DNA of 64,000 nt, taken from NCBI GenBank assembly GCA_039707465.1, contig CM077647.1, forward strand, positions 117,988,610 to 118,052,609. Reading direction: 5' to 3'. The translations under genes were made by a program, and so were the position numbers. This stretch comes from Rhabdophis nuchalis. Taxonomy: Eukaryota > Chordata > Lepidosauria > Squamata > Natricidae. Position 1 is the stretch's first letter. Each line of letters opens with the position of its first letter. Positions 34,336 to 46,300 of this stretch are shown piece by piece. The notes beneath the pieces are model-generated. The model had not been told where the DNA came from. It was given only the letters and a program-made list of their open reading frames with translations, and ran no database searches.

Positions 34336-37300
34336 CTGTAGATATAAAAGGAATAAAAGAACAAATTACCATGTGGTTATAAAACTACATATTTTTCTAA
34401 TCAGTCTCTTCAACTTTTGTCAAGCTATTATTATTATAATTGATCCAGTACCCTTATTCTCAGGTGCTTCTAAGGAAATATCCATATATTGAGGTGCCAT
34501 TAGGCGAGTCCTAAGGCGAGCAGGAGGTTTCTGACTATTCTTCAAGTATAGGATCCAGTATAGGAGTAAATATAGGATCCAATTTAAATACAAAAGCAAA
34601 ACTGAAAAAGCCTCCAATATGTTAGAATCAAATAAATAGAAAAAATGATTAGAAATTACATTCACATGTATGCAACAGAAACATACAATGAATAGACACC
34701 GAAAAGAGCATCTCCTCCCTTTCGTAATAGGGGTTTTGTACTCCAGAACGGGAAAAGGTAAAAAGTTGTTGCTCTTTTCTAATTTTGCTCCTTCCTTTTC
34801 CTATTTCCTTCTAGAACATTTTCTTTCTACTGTTGAACAGTGAAATAAAACGATGAGATTTATGAGATGTTTTACACATTAAATATCCCACAATGCATTC
34901 TAAATCACTTCAAAAATTCTTAAAGAGAAATCCTCCTGACTTGCCCACTGAAGCTACTTACGCTTTTGTGGAACCAGCTTCGGTTTCTCCTCCTTCTTCT
35001 GAAGCCCTGGTTAAAAGAAAAATTAAAAGCAGAATTTAAGTATTGTTCCGGCTACAGTTGAATATTTTATCTTCACCTGTCAGCTTGCTGACAACTATAA
35101 AAATCCCGCTTCTTCTTTATGCCGATGATGCGGTCCTCATCTCACTGTCCAGACCAGGTCTGAAAAGACTACTTACTGCATTTGGGTCTTACTGTGTCGA
35201 AAACCACGTCCATCAACTATGATAAATCGAAAGTGTTAGTGTTCACTAGAGCCCAGAAATTGTATAACTGGGATATCAGTGGTAATGCTGTTAAACAGGT
35301 CTTCCACTTCAAGTATCTAGGCATTCAATTCCAGAACACCGGTGTCTGGACCAGACATCAAACCCAGGTGCTGAATTCGGCCTCATGTAGTCACCAGCAG
35401 ATTTTAAGATTCTTCTATATTCAGGGTGGCCAGTCCATTCCTTCTGCCCTATGTATCTATAAAGCCAAAACACTGGCCCAAACCCTTTACGGTATTCCCA
35501 TATGGATACGGGGCTTCAAGGACTATATTGAAAGAACCCAGGCTGCCTTTCTTAGAAAACTTTTGGGCCTTCCTTCCTGTGTTGGCTTTGCTTCGATGTA
35601 CCTGGAACTGGGCATTCGATCGGTTGAGTGTATGGTGTGGATTAATATCTTTAAATGGTGGTTTCGGGTGCTTTTTTTGGCAGCCCCTGGTAACTACCTC
35701 TCCCGAGTGCTTGCGGACTCTCATATCTCTTGCTGGGGAAAAGAGCTGCTGAAGAAGCTACACCTGCTAGGCTTCACGGGGGATGATTTGGGAAACTATG
35801 GCCTTAAGGACGCCCAATTTAGAGTAGTCCAACGACTCGTGGGCATTGATCTACAATATTTACGAGCCAGAGCCAATAAAACTTGCTCCCCCCTGACCTT
35901 CAATCAATTCAAGAATTAAGGACTGAGGATGGCTTCCTATTTCTATACTTTAACCATCCCTAAGTATAGAAGAGCTTTCTCCCTAGCTCGCTTTAATGTC
36001 TTGCCCTCAGCACTTTTGGATGGTCGCTTCAAGAGGCTCCCGATTAACGAGCGGCTATGCCCTTGCGACAGAGCTGAGGTTGAAACTGCGGAGCATGTCC
36101 TTCTATCTTGCCCCATGTATAACGCAGACAGATCTAAGTTACTGAATGAACTTGATGCGTCAATTGTATACACGGTAGCGGACTTAGTAAGTGTTTTTAG
36201 AATTGGTTATAAGAGACAAGGTGGAGCTAATAGAAATGTCCTTGTGAGATTTGCAAACCTTGGAGATAAATTAGAAGCTATGGGAAAAATAAGGGAACTG
36301 GGAGAACCCCCAAAATTTGAGGGGAAGGAAATTCAAGTGTTTCAAGACACTTCTAGGGAAGACAGGGAATGGAGATTTTTCTTAAAACCAATTACAAAAG
36401 TCCTCAGAGACAATGATATTAAGTATAATTGGAGACTGTTACAACAGTTGAAATTCTTTTACAAAGGGAGAATGCAAACTATTACTTCGGAAACGGATGC
36501 CATAACATTGATACGGAAGCTCGGGCTGGTTGAGAAAGACGAGGATTTAGAAGAAATTAAAGGTCATATGCTTAAGATGGGTGGAATACAAGTGGAATCT
36601 CCAACATTGGAGGAAAAAGGAGCAGTCGGTGGAGATCCTAAAAGTTTAAAACGGAAAGAAATCTCTCCGGCAATGTCCGAACATAAGAAAATCCGTGAAG
36701 AATCTAAGAGAGCGTCAGCTGAGGAGGAGGATCTTAGAAGAAAGCAGGAAGCTGAGTGCAGGGACAAGCCAGTGTTATCTTCTTTTTTTGAAAGTGGAAA
36801 ACAAGAATAACCCAAAAGAAATGACCCGACCATGGGCACGTTCCTCCCCCCACACTCTTTATATGGAGGCGTAACTCGAATGAGGATGTGGGGGGTGAAG
36901 ATTAATTGTTATTTGTTGTGGTTGTGTCTTAAGTTTGTTTTTGTTGTGTTTTTTGTATGTCTTTTTTGTTTGGTGTTGGGTGTGCACATAAAGGAAGAGG
37001 AGGGGTCAGGATTAAAAAAGTTACTGTTTAAATGCGGTTTATAAAAATAATGACATGGAACGTGAAGGGTACAGGCAATCATATAAAAAGAAAAAGATTG
37101 GAGCTTAAAATTAAAAGGGACTCACCTGACATATTATTTTTGCAGGAAACTCATCAAAAATCGGAGGATTTTAATAGAATGAATATTAAAGGTATGCAGA
37201 TCTATGAAAAATCTTTTGGGACTTCTAAAGCTAGAGGAGTTGCGATATTGATATCAAATAGGGTATACTTTGAGAAAAAACAAGTAATTAGAGATGAAGA

Positions 37301-40300
37301 AGGAAGATATTTAATAATTATAGGGAATATTAATGAGCAAAAAGTGACATTGGTTAACTTATATCTACCGAATGAAAAACAAAAGGGATTTCTTGATAAA
37401 ATTATTAAGATTTTGGAAATAGAAAGTGTAGGGAAAGTAATTGTGGCGGGGGATTTTAATTTAATTAGGGATAGAATTGATAGTAATAATCCTACCCGCT
37501 TTAGACAAACAAATAAAGGGGAAATTTTAAACAAATGGATGCTTCGAAATAGTGTAGTTGATGTTTGGAGGGAGTTGAAAGGCTCTGAAAGGGTGTATAC
37601 CTTTTGTTCTAAGGTATATAATACTTATTCAAGAATTGATTATATTTTTGTTTCTAAAGATTTGTTGAATAATGTAGATAAAGTAGATGTGGGAATTTTT
37701 AAGGATTCTGACCATGCAGAAGTTACGATGGAAATAGATTTTAACTTTGAGAAAAAGGAAAGAGGTTGGAGATATGATGAAAAATTGTATAAAAAGGAAG
37801 AGGATAAAATATGGATATTCAAAAAATGGGAAGAAAGTTGGGGATTGAATGATAATGGAGAGGTCAAATTTGAAATTGTTTGGGATACGATGAAAGCAAT
37901 ATTTAGGGGAGAAAGTATTAAATTGTCAAGTAGAAAATATAAGGAATATAAAACTAAAATAGAACAGGATACAAGACAAATTAAGATATTGGAGAACCAA
38001 TTCTCACTTACGAAAGATAAAAAATGTTTGGAGGAATTGAACTTATTAAAAACTAAATTGATAGAAGAAGATATCGAATTAGTTAAAAAAAATTAAGGTA
38101 TTTAAATAGGGACTTTTTTGAATTTAGTAATAAAAATTCTAGGTTATTGGCAAAGATGGCGAAAAATAAAACTCAAAAGAGAGAAATTGGTTCTCTGATA
38201 GATGAAAAAGGTATAAGGTGCTATAAGAGATTGGAGAAATGTAAAATAGCTAGGAATTTTTTTCAAAAATTATATTTAAAGAAACCAATTGATTTAGAAA
38301 AATTGAAGAATCATCTTGGAAAATATGCTATAAAAATAGATCCAACATATAAAGACTTGATGGAAAAAGATATAACACAGGAGGAGATCAACGAAATAAT
38401 ACAAGAGTTAAAACTAGGGAAGACCCCAGGAGAAGATGGATTACCTGCGGAATTTTATAAAGAATTTAAAGAACTAATAACACCAAGACTGCAAAAACTA
38501 TTTAATGGAATTTTACATGGTGGAGAAGTCCCGATGTCATGGAATAAGACAGTAATATCTATAATTCCTAAACCTGATAAAGATCTTGAGAGGATCGAGT
38601 CCTACCGACCCATTTCTTTAATCAACCAGGATGCAAAAATATTTACAGCTATTATAAGTAATAGATTAAATAGTTTTATAGATAAATATATAAGTTATAA
38701 TCAAGTAGGTTTTGTTAAAGGTAGATATATGAGTGATATAATTAGAAGAGTATTGAACATTATAGATGTTGCTGAAAATAATGGTGATGAAATAGGTATA
38801 ATATCGTTAGATATTTTTAAAGCCTTTGATTCTGTACAATGGGATACTATTAAGGTAATTATTGAGGCATTAGGCTTTGGTAATAAATTTATACATGTTA
38901 TTTCAAAATTGTATCAAAAAAGTAGTGCAAAGGTAAAGGTGAATGGAACAATGACGGGAGAGATTAAACTGGAAGCAGGTACGAGACAGGGATGTCCCTT
39001 GTCCCCAACATTATTCTTGTTAGTTATGGAGGTTTTGATTAAATTGATAGAAGAAGATGAAGGATTGGAAGGGTACAAGGGATATAAGATAAATTTGTAT
39101 GCGGATGATACCTTGATTATTTTGAAAGATATAGAGAAAGATTTAAAGAGGATAAATAAACATTTGATAGAATTTGAAGAAATGACAGGTTTAAAGGTAA
39201 ATTGGTTAAAATCTGAACTACTAATGAATAAAGATGGTAAGGAGTGGGAAAATATGCAAGAACAATTTGGGATAAGAGTTAAGAATACATTGAAATATTT
39301 GGGGATAACACTTTCACTCAAAGTTAGAGAATTGAAAAAAATTAATTATGAGGTGATGTTGAAGGAAGTAGAGAGAAAGATAGATAAGTATAAAGAGATA
39401 AAGTTGTCTTGGTTTGGTAGAATTGCAATGTGTAAAATGATATTGTTACCAAAGTTCAATTTTTTGTTTGAGATGCTACCACTAAATTTGATAGAGAAAG
39501 ATATAGAAGAATATCAGAAGAAATTGGATAAATTCTGTAATGGTGGGAAAAAACCAAGAATAATGAAGAAAATGTGGTATCAAAATCAAAAAGAGGGTGG
39601 ATTGGGAATTCCCAATCTACTTAATTATTATCGGGCGTATAATATTCGAACCGTGATAAAAATACTTAAAGGTGGAGATGGTCATTGGGGCGATCTGGAG
39701 CTAAAAGATATTAAGAGATTTGGGTCTATATGGTTTCTAGATAGAGCAAAAACAAAGGCAATTAATAGTTATTGGTTAAAGGGGCTGAGCAAAATTTGGA
39801 ATAAATTTGTTAAAAAATTGATCCCGGATATAGTTTTCTTGGGGAAGACAACTGAAAGTTGGCCGATTAAAACTAGTATAAGTCGGGATAAAGTAATTGA
39901 GGAGGAAAATATAGGAAATATAGTAAATTGGTTAAGAGCTCTAGGAATTGAGAGTAGGAAAAAAAAAGTAATCCAAAGATTGGAGTTGAATTGGTTCAAA
40001 AAAATACAGGTAGAAAAATGGACTATGAAAGTAAAGGGAATATGTAAAATAGATAGAAGTAAAACTAAATTTGAAAGTTTAGTATCTCAAATTATTAAAG
40101 ATGAAATTGGGTTAAAAGGACTCGTTAGTAAGATATATAAGATTATAAATTTTGATGGAAATCCACAAATGGTAATGAAAAGGAACTGGGAGGAAGACCT
40201 TAAGATTAAAATATTGGATTTGGATTGGAATGAGAACTGGAAGAGTCGAATCATGAGGACTTTGTCTATAAGGATTAAAGAGCATAATTTTAAGGTTGTT

Positions 40301-43300
40301 TGGAAATGGTATTGGACCCCATTAAGATTATCATTGATAGATAAAAAAATGAGCGATAAATGTTGGAGATGTAATATGGAAGTGGGAACTTATGAACATA
40401 TGTGGTATAAATGTGTGAAAATTAAAAAGTTTTGGCAGCAATTAGAAAAAATTATGGGTGAAATGATGAAAAGAATAATAATATTGAGATCAGAAAATAT
40501 ATTGTTATTGATAATTAATGAACCTGAGTTAACAAAACATGAGAAAGAATTGATTAGAATTATGATTATAATGGGTAGGATTGTAATAGCAAGATATTGG
40601 AAAATAGAGGTAAATATTAAAATAGAAGAATGGTTCTGTGAAATGTGGAAATTAGCCTTAAATGATAAAATGACGTGTGATATTAAATTCAGAGAGGGGG
40701 TTTATAAAAAAGATATCTTTTGGAAGACTTGGAAGCCATTTGTGGACTTTGGATGCCTTGACGCCTGTACCTAGAGAACGTGGATTTTGGAGATCTTAAA
40801 GATAACAGAAGACACTTGAAACCAACTCTTCCTTTTGTTTTGTATAGCACTGGGTGAAATATTGTAAAATATTTAATTTAAAAAAAAAATAAGTTACTGT
40901 CTCTCCTTGAAACCATCCCTTCTAGACTCAATGGTTGTAACTTGATGGCCCACTGCCTAGGAGATGGCTCTCCATATATCACTTTTCAGGTCTCAAAATT
41001 CTTCTTAAGAGCTGTAACCATTAGGGGAGAACGCTGTAACCTTCCTTAGTTAAGCTATTGGCGATCCATTGTTATGATTATTATGATTATTATGATTATT
41101 ATGATTATTATGATTATTATGATTATTATGATTATTGTTATTGTTATTAACATTTCTTCCTGTAGTACTTGTGTTTTGGTCTGTGACCGTAAATAAAAAG
41201 TATATATTTATATACCTGTCAGCTTGCCCTCCTCATGTATCTATTTATTCGATTTAATTGCTACCCATCTTCTTTCTAAGCAACCCTGTGAGGCTTACGG
41301 CTTAAAAGATAAATATTTCTAAGGTTATAAAAATGACTATAATCAAAGACAAAGTTAACAAATGAAAGATAACTGAAAGATAAAAGATGGGAAAGGAGGG
41401 AGCAGGATGCTCAGTGGGGATTGCCTCTTAATTCACCAGCCACCTCCAGTGTGATGCTGGTTGGGGCCCTTAAGCCATCTGGCAGGGTCACGTCTTCAGT
41501 TCTAACCTTATGGAAGGTCAGAAGGATGGGAGACGATCTCACCTCAAGGGTAAGTTGTTCCGATGGGCAGGAGCCCCAGCAGAGAAGGTCCTTCTCCTGG
41601 ACCCTGGCAGCCACAATTCCTGGACTGACGGAGCCTGAAGCTCGCCTCCTCTGCTGACGTGCATGGAGTGGGCCTGCCTTAATGGGGCGAGACTGTTCCT
41701 CAAATAGCCTGGACCTATGCCATGCAGGGCTTTAAGGGCAATAACCAACTCTTTGAATCGCACCCAGAAGCAAGCCAGCAGTCAGGTAAGCTCTTAGAGC
41801 AGTGATGTAACATGGGCCACTCTAGGAGCCTCAAGAACTGCCTGTGTTGCAGCAGTTCTCTGTATCAGTTATTGCTTGTATGTAAGCTTGCTTTTTGTAT
41901 GGGTTCCTCATGCACTAGAGCTACCATTTTAGTCCTTTCCTTCCAAATACTGCTGCTTTTGACTTGCTTTTCTTTGTCTCTCCAAATACAGTCATGAGGA
42001 TTTTATTTTATTTTATTAATAGGAAGGTTCTCTTTCATCTGGCATTGTGATCTCTTCTGTTGGACCTAGAGGGCAGTCAACCCCATATTTAAGCCTTCTT
42101 TTATCTAAGTCCCAGTCAGGTTGGAACAGAGTTTGCAGGTAAATGGATTTGTGGCAGAAGAGGTCAATCCACAAAAGCATTGTGCAAGGCACTTCTCCAT
42201 CCCTATTGTACCAGCAAACAAATCAGTTTTGTAGCAGTTTCTTGCACTCAGCTAGAAACTCTCAATTGGGTTTGGGGAGTGGGGCAGTCTGGAAAGAATG
42301 ATTCTTTTTGCCTCGTAGTTTCAACCAGGTTAGTGAGGGCTAGAACTAGGAGGCATCCTCTGCTTCCTAGTTCTGCTTCCCCCAATTTAAATTTTTAATT
42401 CAGAAAGCTCTTAGAATCTGAAATGTGTTCAGTTATTAAAAAAATAGACCCTTTATTTTTCCAGATTATTTCATGCTAACAGTAGAGGAGGAATTAGGGT
42501 GTTACAATTCTGCGTGCAGTGTATTTTATATTTAGTTTATATATGCAAAGGCTTTTAGGTGTGTAAAGTTGTTGATTCTAATAATGATGAAGCTGCAATA
42601 GCAACAGTAAAATCAGATGTTGTTTTAAACAAACACATTACTTAGAAATAACTTGGAGGAAAAAAGTTCTAAGTGAAAGAACAGCCCATGACAGACTGTA
42701 GTACTCACTCAGTCTTTGGACTGGCTTCACTAGCGGGCGTCTCTTTTTCTGACCTGACAAAGAACAAACAAACATAGAAGTTAAAAAAAATTCTGCTGCA
42801 ACTAAGATTGTCTCCTTCCCTTCCCAGAAAATATCTTGGAAGAAAAAGGTTGTAAGTTAAAGAACAATCCTTGAAGGACTCTACTACTCACTCAGACGCT
42901 GCGGTTTCACTAGTGGGCGTCTCTTTTTCTGACCTGACAAAGAACAGAAAAAAACATTTTAACGGAATAGAAGTTAAAAAGAATTCTGATGCATCTAAAA
43001 CTGTCAATTTAAAATTGTAAAATTCCCAGGAAATATCTTGGAGGAAAAAGGTTATAACAGAGGGCTCATTCTTGCGGCTCGCGGACCAATTGCGGCCCGC
43101 AAGACGGTATCTTGTGGCCTCCACCGTGATATGAAAGTATAATATTAGTGATATGAAAGTATAATATCCAATATAATTGAATCTCTTATGTGGCCCAGCC
43201 TCACCCAGACTCTGCCTCCAGCGGCCCCCAAGTAAATTGAGTTTGAGACCCCTGGGTTATAAGCTAAATAGCAATCCTTGAGAGAGGCTCAACTACTCAC

Positions 43301-46300
43301 TCAGTCGTTGGTGTGGTTTCAGTAGTGGGTGTTTCTTTTTCAGACCTGACAAAGAAGAGAAAAGTGTTTTAACAGAAGAGAAGTTAAAAAGAACTCTGCT
43401 ACAACTGAGATTGCATCCTTCCTATGGGCACATTATACCAGGAAGGAAAATGGCTCATTTCTTTTCAAATGTCTTAAAATGAAAGGATGTTTAAACTGGA
43501 TTTTCTCAACCTCAGGGACTTTAAGATGTTAATATTAAGCATGGCTGGCTATGGAATTTTGGGAGACGACATCCTCTCATCTTAAAGGTTCTGTGATCGA
43601 GAAACATGCTGTAGATAAATGGTCTTCTCCATTCTATTGGAGAATTTTGTTTTTCTTCCTGACCAAATATCGCTCCATCCCAATTTGCTTGCCTATAGAT
43701 AAGGCTAGGAATTTCGAGTGCCCTCTCTTAGTATAGCAATTCTAAAACACAATCAGTTTATATAAATATGGTTAAGAATAGCAACAACACTGAGACTTCT
43801 ATACATCTTCATTGTGATTTACAGAGTCAGGTTTACAGAGTTATCATATTGTACCCAACAATCTGAGTCTTCGTTTTAATGACACCGAAAGGATGGAAGG
43901 CTGAGTCAGTCTTGAGCCAGTCAGGATTGAACTCCTGGCAATGAGCAGTTGAGTTAGCCTTCAATACCGCATTCTAACCACTGCGCCACCATGGCTCTTT
44001 CATAAACCGAATGAATTAGAATCTATAGGTGAATTTACCTTCAAGTAAAGGAATTCTATCCCACACATATAATTCTACAGATACTCACAGTTTCTTTGAG
44101 CTGGCTTTTTTAACAGGTGCTGGAGCAGGAGCTGGAGCGGGAGCTGGAGTTGGAGCGGGAGCGGGAGCTGGAGCGGGAGCTGGAGCAGGAGCGGGAGTTG
44201 GAGCAGGAGCTGGAGCGGGAGCTGGAAGTTCAGTTGCTGCTGGTGGGGGGGATGGCGTTATTGTACTAGGGAGATAAAACAGAAACCGAGATTAATCCAA
44301 GTTTAAATGGTTAATAAAGAACAAAGTTGTGTTTTATTTCCTTTCCCAGAATTTCACAATTTCTCTAAAAATAGTAACAATTGTGTGTTTGCTCATAAGA
44401 ATCCTAAAATGGCTTTGCTGCAAAATCCAGGGTCTCAGCTCTGTTGAATTTGATGTCTAGCTTTTCTCAAAATGTCTAAGCAGACTCTGCTAGCTTTTTT
44501 CAAGCCTTTGATTCTTATATACATGTATTTATTTCATGTATTCTCATTATGCTTCAGCTTGTTGATTCATAGTTGAGAGTGTGACAGAAAGGATAGCTGG
44601 GTTAAACTGTTGGACCAGGTGTGGGGAGACCCAGATTCAAATGTCCACAAATGTCATGGAGCCCTCTGATTTGGAGCCAGTCACTTCCTGAGATAAATCT
44701 CACAGGTTTGTTGCTGTTGGGGTAAAATGAGTGGGGACTACCCTATATGCTATCTTGAGCCCACAGGAAAAGAAATAGTAAAACATATATCCAACAAATA
44801 AGAACATAAACCAATATATCTCTAACCACTCTAGATGTGGTTTAGCTTTCTGGAAGCACCAGTGGTTCATATCACTTCTATGCCTCAAGAAACAACACAA
44901 CAGGATGCACTAGAACAATAAATTCATTTTAGCCCCTGTAAAATGTGTATGTGTCCCTGAAGAAAATTGAATCTGATTCCAACATAAAGAACTACTTCTG
45001 CAGTTCTTTAAAAGCCTTAAAGCTCTAACGCTTTGAATAACACGTAAAGGCACATCTTAAAGACAAAGTTGTTTGTTTAATTGGTTCTGAACCCAGATGG
45101 CATTCTTGCTCTAAATTAAGCAGTTCTGAGTTATTTTTGTTGGATTTATTTATCTAACAATTATTGTTTATGTGTTGCCTTTATATCAATGTTGACTTTT
45201 TGGCAAATATCTGGACTGTCCCTGCAGCTTTCTAGGAAAGATTTCAGAAGTGGTTTGCCATTGCCTCCTTCCTAGGGTTGAGAGAGTGACTGATCCAAGA
45301 TCATTCTCCTAGCTTAATGCCCAAGGTCAGACTAGAACTCACCACCTCCTGGTTTCTAGCCTGCTACCTAAACCACTGCAACAACTGGGTCTGTATCCAT
45401 TGCAGCTGTTTCTAAAATATTAATTGAATTATATTTCTACTTTTCGATTGCAAAAATGAGGAAAATATAGTTACATTTGAAAAACAAAATACATTATCGC
45501 AGAGGATAAGTCCTATATTACACACACACACACTCTCTAAAAATTCAATAAAATGCTATAAGTATTCTTCCATTGTTTTGAACTCTGCTCAGTTATACTC
45601 AGTTGTGTTGGAAACGGCACTCTAAAGGTTTCTAATAATTTCATTTCAACAGAAATGCAGAAGAATTGTTGTGGTGCTCTAAATTTTAAACAGAAAAACA
45701 ACATTAGTAATAGTTTGGTAGTATATGTAATAACTCACATTATTTCCACAGGACAAGGTGCAGGTGTTTCTGGAAGCCTAATAAAAAGCAGAAATTACAG
45801 AGTTTGTTGTTCAACAATAAGATCTTGTACATGACAGTTGTAAACAAACCTATTTTCAAAATGATATTGCACACAAGGGTTCTGCAGTGATGTATGCCCA
45901 TATTTAGAGAAAAACGCACACCTCTGAGCTTCCACCAGATAGTAAACTTCAGGAAAGGAGCTGGAGCGTACCTACCCTATCTGATCTGGTAGGAAGGGCA
46001 GATACTGTCAGGCAGAAGCGATCCTGCAAATATCCTGATCTCTGCTATGCATTTAAAGGTGGCATTTAAACTAGGAGCTTGCATTACACCCAAGAGAAAA
46101 CTGGGAGCCAATACAGCTCATACAACAGAGGTGTAAGATTGGGAAACCTAGGCCTGCATGTGCCACTGGTTTTGTGGCCAGTTATAGCTTCTGAGTTGCC
46201 TCCAAGGGCAGTTGAAATGATCTCAAGGACAGCCCCATGTAAAATGCATTGCAGTGATCTCAACTGGACAAATCCAAATTTGTTTCAAGAATTTTGTAAT

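Larger units (their letters stand above)
35089..41213 (+). mobile_element. Chimeric LINE/L1 insertion with 14-bp target duplications
   Basis: Bounded by ACCTGTCAGCTTGC at 35075-35088 and 41214-41227, so one insertion. 35089 to about 36188 encodes the RT C-terminus of a non-L1 LINE (LLYADDAVLISLSRP, then a CPC...HVLLSCP zinc-knuckle-like end). From about 36189 it is L1: ORF1 C-terminus, then ORF2 (37032-40774) with one frameshift, then a 3' UTR with a nine-base tandem repeat (41069-41140) and an AATAAAAAGTATATATTTAT end. Lies antisense in LRRC37-like intron 10. Confidence 0.85.

Noticed and set aside
44029..44277. Plus-strand Gly-Ala repeat protein
   Set aside because: Antisense of the Pro-Ala exon of the LRRC37-like gene, which has exact splice sites and phase on the minus strand.
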